DNA from: Caldisericales bacterium
GTDB lineage: Bacteria; Caldisericota; Caldisericia; JAAYUI01
Direction of reading: 5' to 3'
NCBI GenBank assembly: GCA_022707885.1
Contig: JAKIZT010000005.1
Span: forward strand, 93,302 to 157,301
DNA length: 64,000 nt
This document shows, one piece after another, positions 51,858 to 61,226 of this stretch; positions within the stretch are counted from its first letter, which is position 1, and the number at the start of each line of letters is the position of its first letter. A program made the position numbers and the translations under genes. A model generated the notes under the pieces. The model searched no databases. It was given only the letters and a program-made list of their open reading frames with translations, and had not been told where the DNA came from.

Positions 51858-52490
51858 TTACTTGGAGTAGAACTCGACTATCAACTGGACGTTTGCCTGG
51901 GTGTCGATATCTGCTCTGGTCGGGGGTCTTGTGATCTTGACCTGGAAGTTGTTTGAATCAAGCGAGATCCAGTTCGGTACTGACAAATGTGCCTTCACGC
52001 TGTCTGTAACAAGTGGAATCTTTTTTGCCGTCGTATCGATAGTGATTTCATCGCCCTGGCGAATTGTGTGCGAAGGTACGCTTATCTTTTTCCCATTAAT
52101 GAGCACGTGCCCGTGCGAGACAAGCTGCCTTGCCACTGAGCGGGACGGCGCCAGCGCTGATCTGAATACGACATTGTCCAATCTTCTCTCAAGGAGTTCA
52201 AGAAGCTTGTCACCGGTTGGAATTTCACGCTGTAATCTTGCTTCTTCAAATGTGGCGCGGAATTGGTTTTCAAACATACCATAAATCCTCTTCACGCGCT
52301 GTTTTTCCCTGAGGTGGAGGTTGTAATCAGAAAGTTTTTCTTTCGGCTTCTTCTTTGGACCATGCATGCCCGGAATCGTAAAAGATTTCTCCAGGGGGCA
52401 CTTTGAACCATAGCACCTAAATGATTTCAGGTAGAGTTTTGTTTTCTCTCTCCTGCAAAGCCTGCAAACCGGACCTATATATCTACCCAT
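51858..52490 (-). CDS. rpsD: Ribosomal protein uS4, zinc-binding form
   Basis: 210 aa. N-terminal CRLC and later CYGSKC give the four Cys of the C+ form. S4 RNA-binding core LERRLDNVVFRSALAPSRSVARQLVSHGHVLINGKK. Primary 30S assembly protein; may repress this operon as in E. coli. Confidence 0.98.
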   Translation of the reverse strand: MGRYIGPVCRLCRREKTKLYLKSFRCYGSKCPLEKSFTIPGMHGPKKKPKEKLSDYNLHLREKQRVKRIYGMFENQFRATFEEARLQREIPTGDKLLELLERRLDNVVFRSALAPSRSVARQLVSHGHVLINGKKISVPSHTIRQGDEITIDTTAKKIPLVTDSVKAHLSVPNWISLDSNNFQVKITRPPTRADIDTQANVQLIVEFYSK

Positions 52491-52505
52491 TTGGTTCTCC
52501 TAAAC

Positions 52506-52931
52506 TTAGACTCTGCGCTGTTTCGGCGGACGGCAACCATTGTGCGGTATTGGAGTAACATCTTTGATGGTTATGATTTCAATACCCGATGCACCGATTG
52601 CTCTGATGGCGGTTTCCCTGCCCGAGCCAGGGCCTTTAACAAAAAGCTTGGCCTGTCTCATACCCATATCCTGTGCCTTCTTGCAGGCGGTCTGGGCAGC
52701 AACCTGGGCAGCAAAAGCAGTACCTTTTCTTGTGCCTTTGAAACCCGATGATCCACCTGATGCCCAGGAAAGGACGTCTCCGCCCTTGTCAGTGACGGTA
52801 ACAATTGTGTTGTTGTAGCTGCTGTGGATATAAATCCTTCCCTCAGATACCAGCTTTTTTACCCTCTTTTTAGACTTGACAGGGGTTGGGGTTGTCGTGG
52901 TTGCGACTTGGTTGGTGTTTTCTTCAGCCAT
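52506..52931 (-). CDS. rpsK: Ribosomal protein uS11
   Basis: 141 aa with an N-terminal extension rich in Thr/Lys before [19 protein letters not shown]-terminus has the conserved [19 protein letters not shown], whose NG can be an isoaspartate site. 30S platform protein. Confidence 0.98.
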   Translation of the reverse strand: MAEENTNQVATTTTPTPVKSKKRVKKLVSEGRIYIHSSYNNTIVTVTDKGGDVLSWASGGSSGFKGTRKGTAFAAQVAAQTACKKAQDMGMRQAKLFVKGPGSGRETAIRAIGASGIEIITIKDVTPIPHNGCRPPKQRRV

Positions 52932-52941
52932 TTCTCACCTC

Positions 52942-53313
52942 TTATTTGGCACGCTGCACGCCAACGGTGCGAGCTGGACCTTTTCTGGTCCTTGCATTTG
53001 TACGGGTTCTCTGACCCCTGACCGGCATTCCCCTCTTGTGACGGGTGCCCCTGTAGGCTCCAGAGTCAATGAGTTTCTTGATGTTCTGGGTGACGATTTT
53101 CCTCAGATCTCCCTCGACAACATAGTCGCTTGCAAGAATCTCACGGATCTTTTCGATCTGCGCCTCGGTAAGGTCCTTCATCTTGGCATTCGGGTCGAAT
53201 CCTGCCTTTTTGACTATCTCAAGTGCATTCTTCGGACCAATGCCATAAATGTAGCGAAGCGAAATGTCAACTCTTTTTCCTGCCGGTATGTCAATACCTG
53301 AAATACGTGGCAT
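52942..53313 (-). CDS. rpsM: Ribosomal protein uS13
   Basis: 123 aa. MPRISGIDIPAGKRVDISLRYIYGIG start, RHKRGMPVRGQRTRTNARTRKG block, basic tail that touches P-site tRNA. 30S head protein. Ten nt before rpsK. Confidence 0.98.
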   Translation of the reverse strand: MPRISGIDIPAGKRVDISLRYIYGIGPKNALEIVKKAGFDPNAKMKDLTEAQIEKIREILASDYVVEGDLRKIVTQNIKKLIDSGAYRGTRHKRGMPVRGQRTRTNARTRKGPARTVGVQRAK

Positions 53314-53332
53314 ACTTGCCTCCTAAGTATTC

Positions 53333-53446
53333 TTACTTCTGGCGCTGCTTATGCTTCGGGTTTTCGCAAATTACCATCACGCGGCCCTTGCGCCTGATTA
53401 TCTTACACTTTTCACAAATCGGTTTTACAGAAGCCCTTACTTTCAT
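53333..53446 (-). CDS. rpmJ: Ribosomal protein bL36
   Basis: 37 aa. [22 protein letters not shown] with the zinc ligands C-x2-C and later CENPKH, so the C+ form. Between infA and rpsM, as in most bacteria. AGGAGG before the ATG. Confidence 0.97.
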   Translation of the reverse strand: MKVRASVKPICEKCKIIRRKGRVMVICENPKHKQRQK

Positions 53447-53456
53447 TTCATCCTCC

Positions 53457-53675
53457 TTAAAGCCTATAGATAATGCGGCCTCGTGAGAGATCGTAAGGAG
53501 TGAGCTCTATCCTAACTTTATCCCCTGGCAGGATTCTGATAAAATTCATTCTCATCCTACCGGAGATATGGGCCAGAATAACTCTACCATTGGCGAGCTT
53601 CACCTTAAACATCGCCGATGGCAGTGTTTCCAGAACCACCGCTTCGGTCTCTATCACGTCTTTTGAGTCAGCCAC
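53457..53675 (-). CDS. infA: Translation initiation factor IF-1
   Basis: 72 aa OB-fold protein that binds the ribosomal A site. [32 protein letters not shown] is typical. Ends 10 nt before the rpmJ start. Confidence 0.98.
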   Translation of the reverse strand: MADSKDVIETEAVVLETLPSAMFKVKLANGRVILAHISGRMRMNFIRILPGDKVRIELTPYDLSRGRIIYRL

Positions 53676-53690
53676 AAAACCTCCTAACAG

Positions 53691-54437
53691 TTAAATTTTG
53701 GTCAAAACAACAGTTTCATTTTCCAATACCGCTATCGTGTGCTCTGTGTGACATGAAAGTTTGCCGTCGGCCATATTGGTCGTCCAGCCGTCTTTCGCTA
53801 TTCTCACATGATACGATCCTTCAGCGATCATTGGTTCAATTGCCAAGGTCATGCCTGGTACGATCATTGGTCCTGTTCCTGGTCTGCCAAAATTCGGTAT
53901 TTGAGGATCTTCATGCATGGATTTGCCTACTCCATGGCCTACAAAATCCCTTATTATCGAATATCCGGCGCCCTCAACGACCAATTGGACAGCGTTTCCG
54001 ATGTCCCCGATTTTTTTCCCAGGTTTCGCTATGGCTATTCCTTCATCAAGAGCTCTGGAACAAACCTCCATGATTCTTGTTTGAGAATGATTTGGTAAAC
54101 CAATTGTAAAAGTAATGGTTGAATCAACAAATAAACCATCCCTCTCTATAACATGGTCTATTGATACCAAATCGCCTTCTTTTAGTTCTCTTCCAGAAGG
54201 AATGCCATGTATGACTGTTTCATTGAGCGAAATGCAACAATGGCCAGGGAAACCCCCATAGCCATAACTTGCGCACCTGGCACCAATAAATTCGGTCTCG
54301 CTAGAAGCAATCTCATCCAACTCGGCCGTGGTCATACCTGCCTTGGCTTGCTGTTTCAAGGTGTGAAGGATGCGGGCCAACTGCTGGCCAAGCAACCTCA
54401 TTTTTGCAATCTCTTCCGGAGTTTTTAGAACAATCAT
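53691..54437 (-). CDS. map: Methionine aminopeptidase type I
   Basis: 248 aa. Removes the initiator Met. All five metal ligands are visible: Asp in SIDHVIERD and VDSTITF, His in GHGVGKSMHEDP, Glu in IEPMIAEG and HTEHTIAV. Start overlaps adk by 4 nt. Part of secY-adk-map-infA. Confidence 0.97.
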   Translation of the reverse strand: MIVLKTPEEIAKMRLLGQQLARILHTLKQQAKAGMTTAELDEIASSETEFIGARCASYGYGGFPGHCCISLNETVIHGIPSGRELKEGDLVSIDHVIERDGLFVDSTITFTIGLPNHSQTRIMEVCSRALDEGIAIAKPGKKIGDIGNAVQLVVEGAGYSIIRDFVGHGVGKSMHEDPQIPNFGRPGTGPMIVPGMTLAIEPMIAEGSYHVRIAKDGWTTNMADGKLSCHTEHTIAVLENETVVLTKI

Positions 54438-55054
54438 CTATACCCAAGTTCAGTGAGTATCTGTTTATTCATTATCTCTGCCGGAGAGCTCGCATCAATC
54501 CGAACAAGTATATTCTCATCCTTGTAGAAGTCAACAAGGGGTTGAGTTTCTTTTATGTAATTTTCAAACCTTCTCTTAATGGTTTCCTCATTGTCATCCA
54601 GCCTCTTTACCAAAACACCACCACATCTTGGGCAGACCCTTTCGGTTGGCTGGGGAGAAAATCCACAGGACTTACATATCATGCGAGCAAGATTCCGCTC
54701 TTTGGCCGTTTCAAATGAAACATCAAGATAGACGACCTTGTCCAGCTTCATTGAGAGCTTTGCAAGCGCTTCTTTTAGAGCAATTGCCTGTTTCTCGGTC
54801 CTGGGAAAACCATCCAGTATAAATCCCTTTACATTTTCAAGGTTTTTTAACATGACCTTTATCACAAGGTCGTCGGGTACCAGGTCACCTGTTTCCATGT
54901 AGGTGGCGATTGTCAGGCCAAGTACCGATCCAGTCTTCACTTCTGCCTTGAGGAGTTCGGAGGCAACAAACCTGGGTACTCCAAGCTTATCGGACAGAAA
55001 AGCGCTTGCGGTTCCTTTTCCCGAACCTGGCGGACCCAAAAACACTAAATTCAT
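54434..55054 (-). CDS. adk: Adenylate kinase, zinc-LID type
   Basis: 206 aa. P-loop GPPGSGKGTAS at 7-17, GFPRTEKQA, and a LID with CKSC and CPRC, so it binds zinc as in Bacillus. Converts AMP and ATP to 2 ADP. One nt after secY. Confidence 0.97.
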   Translation of the reverse strand: MNLVFLGPPGSGKGTASAFLSDKLGVPRFVASELLKAEVKTGSVLGLTIATYMETGDLVPDDLVIKVMLKNLENVKGFILDGFPRTEKQAIALKEALAKLSMKLDKVVYLDVSFETAKERNLARMICKSCGFSPQPTERVCPRCGGVLVKRLDDNEETIKRRFENYIKETQPLVDFYKDENILVRIDASSPAEIMNKQILTELGYR

Positions 55055-55055
55055 C

Positions 55056-56366
55056 TTATTTCCTCAGGAACCCCTCGTAAGAACGCATCGTCATGAAGGA
55101 TTCTATTTGTGCGACTGTTTCGAGTGCTACACCGATTACGATGAGGATTCCGGTTCCACCAACAAACAGGTTATTGAGCTGCATGTTTCCCTTGAGAATG
55201 AAGTTTGGAATGATTGCCAAGGCGCCAAGGAAAACGGCTGTTGGGAGTGTAACCTTTGAAAGAACTGACTGAAAGTACTTTGCAGTGGCATCACCAGGTC
55301 TGACGCCAGGGATAAATCCACCCTGTTTTCTAAGATTTTCCGCAAGCTCTGGGGGATTGTAGGTAATAGATGTATAGAAATAGGTGAAGAAGACTATCAA
55401 CAGGAAGAAAATAACATTATAGAGCCATGAAGTTTGCATCTTGAGTGGTTCTACAAAAATCACGTTCCACCAGTTGTCCGCCGGGAAAAACCTTCCAATT
55501 ATCTGCGGGAACATCATTACCGAAGAGGCAAAGATGATTGGGAGAACTCCACCCTGAATCATCCTTATCGGGATGTAAGTGCTCTGTCCACCATACATCC
55601 TGTTTCCAACTATTCTCTTGGCATACTGTACCGGTACCCGTCTTTCTGCTTCGTATGCAAAGATGACTGCTCCAATGAAAACTGCAAAGATGGCCAAACC
55701 AAAGACAAGGCCAAACCAGGTGGCACTTCCACCCCTGATATTCTCAATTACCTGGCCGATACCCGGCAGGATTTTCGAAATGACGCCGGCAAAGATGATG
55801 AGTGAAACGCCATTTCCAATCCCGTTCTCGGTCATTACTTCACCAAGCCAGACCAGCAAGAATGAACCAACAAACAGTATAAAGGAAACGAATATCTTGA
55901 GCATGATTGACTCAGGGGCCACAAGAAGATTGACCTTTATACCCATCTCGTTGAGGATGCTTGGATAAAGGAAGAAAGCATAAGAAACTGACTGAATTGC
56001 AGCAAGGCCAAGAGTCACATATTTTGTTATCTGGGCAATCTTGCGCTGGCCCTCGAGACCACCCTCTTTTGCCAGTTTCTCAAGTGATGGGATGACCACA
56101 TTGAGCAGCTGGAGGATGATCGAGGAGTTGATGTATGGCATTACGCCCAAGGCAAAGAGTGAGATGTTGAGCAAACCACCACCCGAGAACAGGTCCATGA
56201 GACCAACGAGTCCGCCCTGGGAGCTCATCATGTAGATGACTGCTCTCTGGACACCTGGGACCGAGATGTGTGTTCCAAGCCTGAAAAGGAGGAAGAGTCC
56301 CAATGTCACCAGAATTTTTTTACGGAGTTCAGGTATGCTCCAGGCGTTTCTCAAGATTTTTAGCAT
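55056..56366 (-). CDS. secY: Protein translocase subunit SecY
   Basis: 436 aa, ten membrane helices. Channel of the Sec system. Plug region FSGGGLLNISLFALGVMPYINSSI, and cytosolic loops ERRVPVQYAKR and the NLRKQGGFIPGVRPG block that bind ribosome and SecA. Follows rplO by 12 nt. Confidence 0.98.
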   Translation of the reverse strand: MLKILRNAWSIPELRKKILVTLGLFLLFRLGTHISVPGVQRAVIYMMSSQGGLVGLMDLFSGGGLLNISLFALGVMPYINSSIILQLLNVVIPSLEKLAKEGGLEGQRKIAQITKYVTLGLAAIQSVSYAFFLYPSILNEMGIKVNLLVAPESIMLKIFVSFILFVGSFLLVWLGEVMTENGIGNGVSLIIFAGVISKILPGIGQVIENIRGGSATWFGLVFGLAIFAVFIGAVIFAYEAERRVPVQYAKRIVGNRMYGGQSTYIPIRMIQGGVLPIIFASSVMMFPQIIGRFFPADNWWNVIFVEPLKMQTSWLYNVIFFLLIVFFTYFYTSITYNPPELAENLRKQGGFIPGVRPGDATAKYFQSVLSKVTLPTAVFLGALAIIPNFILKGNMQLNNLFVGGTGILIVIGVALETVAQIESFMTMRSYEGFLRK

Positions 56367-56378
56367 TGTGCGCGCTCC

Positions 56379-56879
56379 TTACTTTGAGGCAGTCTTCTTT
56401 GCTTTTTTCTCGAGCGGCTTCTTTTCAAAAATCTCGATCGTGCCGCCTGCATTTTTAATGGCATCAACAGCCGACTTTGTGGCTTTTGCCTTCTTGAAGT
56501 TAAGGGAGACTGTTATCTCTCCAGTACCAAGGATTTTGTAGGCCTGGTCAGTTTTCTTTGCCAGATCATAAGTCCTGAGGACATCAATGGTCACGTCAGT
56601 TCCTGCTGGAATAACGTTAAGCTGTCCAAGTTTGACCTCGGCGACCCTTATCGGGTTTACATCCTGGTTGCGCCATCCCCTAATCTTCGGGAGTCTGCGG
56701 AAAAGCTTTGTCTGTCCACCCTCGAAGCCGGACCCATAGCCCTTACCTCTGCCTGAGCGGCTCTTGGCACCCTTATGACCGTAGCCACAACGCCTTCCAG
56801 AACCGGAGCCCATGCCCCTTCCGATTATCCACTTTTCCTTTTTTGAGCCTTCGGGTTGTTTAATTTTGTCCAAAGACAT
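56379..56879 (-). CDS. rplO: Ribosomal protein uL15
   Basis: 166 aa. GRGMGSGSGRRCGYGHKGAKSRSGRG glycine-rich N-terminal arm, GGQTKLFRRLPKIRGW core, and a basic tail KKPLEKKAKKTASK. It starts 2 nt after rpsE, so rpmD (uL30), normally in between, is missing. Confidence 0.98.
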   Translation of the reverse strand: MSLDKIKQPEGSKKEKWIIGRGMGSGSGRRCGYGHKGAKSRSGRGKGYGSGFEGGQTKLFRRLPKIRGWRNQDVNPIRVAEVKLGQLNVIPAGTDVTIDVLRTYDLAKKTDQAYKILGTGEITVSLNFKKAKATKSAVDAIKNAGGTIEIFEKKPLEKKAKKTASK

Positions 56880-56881
56880 TG

Positions 56882-57418
56882 TTATTCCTGCCTTCCAAAT
56901 AGCTGGGCAACGGTTATTCCGCGCTCCTGAGCATACTTCTTCGGGTCCCTGAGTGTCCTGAGGGCTTCAATGGTTGTTTTGGCCAGGTTGACTGCATTTG
57001 TTGTTCCATGGGCCTTTGAAACGATGTCTTTGACACCTGCTTTTTCAAGTACCATACGAACAGCACCACCAGCCTTTAGACCAGTTCCCTGTACTGCTGG
57101 GGCAAGATAAATCCTGGCCGAGCCATTTTTTATGTTGATGTCGTGGGGAATTGTCGATCCGGAAAGCGGTACTTTTACCATCTCACGCTTGGCCCTATTG
57201 ACTGCCTTGCGGATGGCGTTCGGAATTTCCTTTGCTTTTCCGATACCAATTCCCACAGAATTCTCTTCTTTATTGCCAACGACAACGAGGACCCTGAATC
57301 TCATCCTCTTACCGCCTTTTACGGTCTTGGAGACCCTGGCAATCTGGACAATTTGTTCTTCAAACTTATTTTCTTCTTCTTTGTCCCTATCTCTGAAAAA
57401 TCTGTCGTGCTCTGCCAT
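56882..57418 (-). CDS. rpsE: Ribosomal protein uS5
   Basis: 178 aa. VVVGNKEENSVGIGIGKAKEIPNAIRKA loop and GAVRMVLEKAGVKDIVSKAHGTTN match S5. 30S protein linked to decoding fidelity. Confidence 0.98.
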   Translation of the reverse strand: MAEHDRFFRDRDKEEENKFEEQIVQIARVSKTVKGGKRMRFRVLVVVGNKEENSVGIGIGKAKEIPNAIRKAVNRAKREMVKVPLSGSTIPHDINIKNGSARIYLAPAVQGTGLKAGGAVRMVLEKAGVKDIVSKAHGTTNAVNLAKTTIEALRTLRDPKKYAQERGITVAQLFGRQE

Positions 57419-57426
57419 GTCTCCTC

Positions 57427-57780
57427 CTAGAACTCAAGCCCGGTTTTTCTGGCCGAATCGGCAAGGGCTTTGACTTTGCCATGATATATATATCCTGAAC
57501 GATCGAAAACAACCTGTTTGATGCCAGCTTCAAGTGCACGCTGGCCAATGATCATACCGACCTTCTCGGCTACCTGGATGTTTTTGCCCTTGAGTCCTTC
57601 ATTTTTGCTTGAAACCATAACAAGGGTTTTGCCCTCGTCATCATTAATGATCTGGACTGCAATGTGCTTGAGACTCTTGAATACTGCAAGCCTCGGACGA
57701 TTTGAAGTGCCGTGAACTTTTTTACGGATGGTCTCTTTTCTTCTCAGTCTTTCGGCATTTTTATTTATCGGTTCGTACAT
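57427..57780 (-). CDS. rplR: Ribosomal protein uL18
   Basis: 117 aa. RLRRKETIRKKVHGTSNRPRLAVFKS start and FDRSGYIYHGKVKALADSARKTGLEF end. Binds 5S rRNA. 8 nt before rpsE. Confidence 0.98.
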   Translation of the reverse strand: MYEPINKNAERLRRKETIRKKVHGTSNRPRLAVFKSLKHIAVQIINDDEGKTLVMVSSKNEGLKGKNIQVAEKVGMIIGQRALEAGIKQVVFDRSGYIYHGKVKALADSARKTGLEF

Positions 57781-57783
57781 GTG

Positions 57784-58341
57784 TTAGGCTCCCTTAGTCA
57801 TTGCCTTGCCGGCTTTTCTTCTAATGACTTCACCTTCATAGCTGACGCCCTTTGCTTTATAGGGGTCCGGATTACGGAGCATGCGGATCTTATGGGCAAA
57901 TGCACCAAGAAGCTCCTTGTCAAACCCTTCAACCTCGACCCTGTTGTCCTTTGGTGTAACAACCTTGAGTCCTCCGGGAACATCAAGCTTTATGTCATGG
58001 GAAAAACCAAGGTTGAAAGTGATCTTGCTGCCCTCGGCTTTTGCCTTGAAACCAACGCCTGAGATGAGAAGGACTTTCTTGAACCCGTCAGTCACACCGA
58101 CAACCATGTTGTTAAGATGGGCCCTGGTTGTCCCATGAAGCTGGTGTACAGACTTGAGGTTGGAAGAGCGGGTTGTTGTTAGAATGTTGCCCTCAAGCAT
58201 GATCTTGATCTCTGGCCTGAATGTTCTCTCAAGAGTGCCTTTTGGCCCCTTGACTGTGACCTTCTGCCCCAAGACGGTGTCCTGAATATCGACTGTTACA
58301 CCTTTTGGCAGTTCAATTGGTTTGTTTCCTATCCTTGACAT
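57784..58341 (-). CDS. rplF: Ribosomal protein uL6
   Basis: 185 aa from the ATG at 58341, the family start (MSRIGNKPIELPKG); a longer frame would overlap rpsH. Contains GTTRAHLNNMVVGVTDGFKK and the C-terminal PDPYKAKGVSYEGEVIRRKAGKA block near the factor-binding site. Confidence 0.98.
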   Translation of the reverse strand: MSRIGNKPIELPKGVTVDIQDTVLGQKVTVKGPKGTLERTFRPEIKIMLEGNILTTTRSSNLKSVHQLHGTTRAHLNNMVVGVTDGFKKVLLISGVGFKAKAEGSKITFNLGFSHDIKLDVPGGLKVVTPKDNRVEVEGFDKELLGAFAHKIRMLRNPDPYKAKGVSYEGEVIRRKAGKAMTKGA

Positions 58342-58351
58342 GGTTGCACTC

Positions 58352-58750
58352 CTACCAGATGGCGGCAAGTACTTCGCCACCCTGATGGGCTTTTTCGGCC
58401 TGGTGGCCAGTCATTACGCCCTTCGGGGTACTCATGATGACCACACCCATGCCTCTGAGGATCTTTGGTATGGCGTCATGTTTGACGTATACCCTGCGGC
58501 CACAGTGGCTTATCCTGGTAATACCAGTGATGATGCGATCTCTCTTGCCGGTATATTTCAAATATACTCTTATAAACTTTTTGCCCTCGATCTCCTGGGT
58601 TTTGAACTCGGAGATGAAGCCTGTCTCATAAAGTACCCTTGCAATCTCGACCTTGATGCTAGAATGCGGGATCGAAGTTACCTGCGCTCTTGCCAGGTTT
58701 GCATTGCGGATTCTTGTGAGCATATCAGCGATTGGGTCTATTATATACAT
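58352..58750 (-). CDS. rpsH: Ribosomal protein uS8
   Basis: 132 aa. DPIADMLTRIRNANLARA start and STPKGVMTGHQAEKAHQGGEVLAAIW end. Central 30S protein and in E. coli the repressor of the spc operon. Confidence 0.98.
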   Translation of the reverse strand: MYIIDPIADMLTRIRNANLARAQVTSIPHSSIKVEIARVLYETGFISEFKTQEIEGKKFIRVYLKYTGKRDRIITGITRISHCGRRVYVKHDAIPKILRGMGVVIMSTPKGVMTGHQAEKAHQGGEVLAAIW

Positions 58751-58759
58751 GCCACACCC

Positions 58760-58945
58760 CTACCAAGAAGCCTTTACAAGGCCCGGAATTTTGCCCTCGT
58801 TGGCAAGTTTGCGGAGGCAATGCCTGCAAAGGCCAAACTGCCCGTAATAGGCCCTCGGCCTTCCGCATATCATGCAACGGTTCCTTTTGCGGGTCGAGAA
58901 TTTCGGCTTCTTGTTTGATTTGTTAATAAGCGCTAGTCTTGCCAT
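58760..58945 (-). CDS. rpsN: Ribosomal protein uS14, zinc type
   Basis: 61 aa. Short type Z form with [20 protein letters not shown] zinc site and the [18 protein letters not shown] end, the form without an N-terminal extension found in Firmicutes and many deep bacteria. Confidence 0.98.
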   Translation of the reverse strand: MARLALINKSNKKPKFSTRKRNRCMICGRPRAYYGQFGLCRHCLRKLANEGKIPGLVKASW

Positions 58946-58955
58946 AAGCCTTCTC

Positions 58956-59609
58956 CTAGTTCTCCCTGAACGGGAACCCGATTGCCTTTAGAAGCGCCCT
59001 TGCTTCCTCATCGGTGTGGGCGGAAGTGACAATCGAGACATTAAATCCCCTTGTTTTATCAACTCTGTCGTAGTCTATCTCGGGGAATATGAGCTGTTCT
59101 TTGATACCGAAGGTATAATTGCCCCTGCCATCAAAGCTGTGTGGCGAGAGACCCTTGAAGTCCCTGATTCTTGGGAGGGCCTGGTCTATGAGCTTTCCAA
59201 CAAAAGCCCACATCCTGCTTCCCCTGAGTGTTACCATGCAGCCAACCGGAACTCCAGCTCTGAGCTTGAAATTTGCGATTGACTTTTTGGCTTTCTTGAT
59301 TGTGGGGCGTTGCTGGGAGATGAGATAGATCTCCTCGACTGTTGAATCGAGAGCCTTCGGGTTTGCCGTTGCTTCGCCAACACCGCGATTGATCGAGATC
59401 TTTACAATCTTTGGGACCTGCATGATGTTCTCATAATTAAACTGCTTTCTCAGCTGGTCTATAATCTCGCTTTTGTACTTGGTTTGGTAAGGTTGTATCT
59501 TCAGATCTTTCGTTTGTACTTTGTCAGATACGCCACTCTTACCAATTAGGGATGGACCACTCTTAGAATCTCCCTTTTTTGATTGTGCTTGTGGTTTCTT
59601 TTCAGCCAT
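58956..59609 (-). CDS. rplE: Ribosomal protein uL5 with N-terminal extension
   Basis: 217 aa, about 35 more than usual. The first 37 residues are a Lys/Ser/Gln-rich extension ([18 protein letters not shown] and more), then the normal protein from [17 protein letters not shown]. Binds 5S rRNA and P-site tRNA. No better internal start is seen, so the extension is probably translated. Confidence 0.97.
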   Translation of the reverse strand: MAEKKPQAQSKKGDSKSGPSLIGKSGVSDKVQTKDLKIQPYQTKYKSEIIDQLRKQFNYENIMQVPKIVKISINRGVGEATANPKALDSTVEEIYLISQQRPTIKKAKKSIANFKLRAGVPVGCMVTLRGSRMWAFVGKLIDQALPRIRDFKGLSPHSFDGRGNYTFGIKEQLIFPEIDYDRVDKTRGFNVSIVTSAHTDEEARALLKAIGFPFREN

Positions 59610-59618
59610 TTTCTAACC

Positions 59619-59960
59619 TCATGCCTTGTCCAGGAGCTCGCCACATTTATTGCACGCACGGATCTTCTTTCCGTTTGGCATAATCTTGGCCGCTATCCTG
59701 GTGGTTTTTTTACAGTTGGGGCACACTAACATCACATTTGAGCGATGCAGTGGGGCTTCCAACGATATGATGTCACGCTTTGGGTTTCTCTGTGTCGGCT
59801 TGGTGATTTTCTTTATCATGTTCGCGCCTTCAACGATGACGCGATTTGTGAACGGGAGAACCTTCTTGATTCTTCCCCTATGTCCTTTGGACTTGCCAGA
59901 GATGACTTCGACCATGTCCGACTCTTTAACTCTCATTGTAAATCTCTCTGGGGTTTTCAT
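59619..59960 (-). CDS. rplX: Ribosomal protein uL24
   Basis: 113 aa from the ATG at 59960, overlapping the rplN stop by one base with GGAGG 7 nt upstream; a GTG one codon earlier is possible. KOW motif VEVISGKSKGHRGRIKKVLP and a zinc ribbon VCPNCKK and CNKCGELLD. Confidence 0.97.
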   Translation of the reverse strand: MKTPERFTMRVKESDMVEVISGKSKGHRGRIKKVLPFTNRVIVEGANMIKKITKPTQRNPKRDIISLEAPLHRSNVMLVCPNCKKTTRIAAKIMPNGKKIRACNKCGELLDKA

Positions 59961-60331
59961 CACACCACCTCCGGAGCGAGAGAAATGATCTTCATGTAAC
60001 CCCTCTCACGCAGTTCCCTGCAGACGGGTCCGAAGATACGGGTACCTTTTGGATTTCCATCACCTGGATCAATTATTACCGCAGCGTTGTCGTCAAAACG
60101 TACCCTAGAGCCGTCTTTGCGAACAACTGCATGGGAGGTGCGAACGATAACTGCGGTTTGGACCGACCCCTTTGGGATGGCAGAGTTTGGCTGGGCTTGT
60201 TTGACTGTAACTTTGATCCTGTCACCAACAAACCCGAAGATTTTGTTGCCGGTTCCAATGACACGGATTACGGAAACAACCTTTGCGCCGCTGTTATCAG
60301 CAACATTCAGTCTTGAGTAGATGCCTATCAT
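59960..60331 (-). CDS. rplN: Ribosomal protein uL14
   Basis: 123 aa. [24 protein letters not shown] start and the [25 protein letters not shown] end. Binds silencing factor RsfS and helix 95 region. Overlaps rpsQ by 4 nt. Confidence 0.98.
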   Translation of the reverse strand: MIGIYSRLNVADNSGAKVVSVIRVIGTGNKIFGFVGDRIKVTVKQAQPNSAIPKGSVQTAVIVRTSHAVVRKDGSRVRFDDNAAVIIDPGDGNPKGTRIFGPVCRELRERGYMKIISLAPEVV

Positions 60332-60597
60332 TTCTGCACCTCCGACTGTTTTCCTTGCTCAATAACACGAATCAAACGCCAGTGGATCTTTTTTGAGATT
60401 GGCTGGCAATCAATAAACTCAACTACATCGCCAATTTTTGCCTGCTCGTGCTCATCATGAACCAGATATTTCCTGGACTTTTTTACTCTCTTTTTGTAAA
60501 GGGCGTGTGTGACCATGCGCTCTACAACAACACCAATGGTTTTATCCATCGAGTCTGATATGACAACGCCTGTTCTTGTAATAAGTTTGTCGGCCAT
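60328..60597 (-). CDS. rpsQ: Ribosomal protein uS17
   Basis: 89 aa. [31 protein letters not shown] and the [32 protein letters not shown] block. 30S assembly protein with OB fold. Confidence 0.98.
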   Translation of the reverse strand: MADKLITRTGVVISDSMDKTIGVVVERMVTHALYKKRVKKSRKYLVHDEHEQAKIGDVVEFIDCQPISKKIHWRLIRVIEQGKQSEVQK

Positions 60598-60601
60598 GTT
60601 A

Positions 60602-60793
60602 TTACTCCTCCTTGGCCTGATGGATAAAGGTCTTCAGCCTGGCGATGTCGCGCTTGACTTCTCTGAGCTTCATGACCTTGTCCAATTGCCTGTTCTTATG
60701 GCGAAAAACCAGAAGAGCGAGTTCTTTTTCAAGTTCCTCAACCTTCTTCTCCATTTCGACGGTTGACATCTCTTTTATCTTATAGAGCTTCAT
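60602..60793 (-). CDS. rpmC: Ribosomal protein uL29
   Basis: 63 aa helical hairpin near the exit tunnel. MKLYKIKEMSTVEMEKKVEELEKELALLVFRHK and VKRDIARLKTFIHQ. Overlaps rplP by 4 nt. Confidence 0.96.
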   Translation of the reverse strand: MKLYKIKEMSTVEMEKKVEELEKELALLVFRHKNRQLDKVMKLREVKRDIARLKTFIHQAKEE

Positions 60794-61218
60794 AGTGCTG
60801 CCTCCGACTCCAGCTTACGTGACACAAATCTGGATTTGATCGGGAGCTTTGCAGACACAATGTGGGCAATATACTTTGCTGTCTTCTCATCACATCCGGA
60901 GAATTCAACAATAATTCTTCCGGGGCGGATAACGGCAACCCACTGTTCAGTGTCTCCCTTTCCCTTTCCCATACGGGTTTCAAGTGGCTTTTTGGAAATC
61001 GGTTTGTCCGGGAAAATCCTCATCCACATCTTTGCGTCCTTTGGGATACGCGATGTGACTGCAAGCCTGACAGCTTCAATCTGGCGGGCTGTTATCCAGT
61101 CACGATCCAGCGCCTGGATGCCAAAGTCACCGAAGTTCAGATAATTTCCGCCCTTCGAGAGGCCATGCATCGTTCCGCGCTGCTGTTTTCTATATTTTGT
61201 GCGTTCCGGTTGTAGCAT
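60790..61218 (-). CDS. rplP: Ribosomal protein uL16
   Basis: 142 aa. MLQPERTKYRKQQRGTMHGL start, WMRIFPDKPISKKPLETRMGKGKG and the C-terminal block. Near the A-site tRNA elbow. Confidence 0.98.
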   Translation of the reverse strand: MLQPERTKYRKQQRGTMHGLSKGGNYLNFGDFGIQALDRDWITARQIEAVRLAVTSRIPKDAKMWMRIFPDKPISKKPLETRMGKGKGDTEQWVAVIRPGRIIVEFSGCDEKTAKYIAHIVSAKLPIKSRFVSRKLESEAAL

Positions 61219-61226
61219 TTCTCCTC

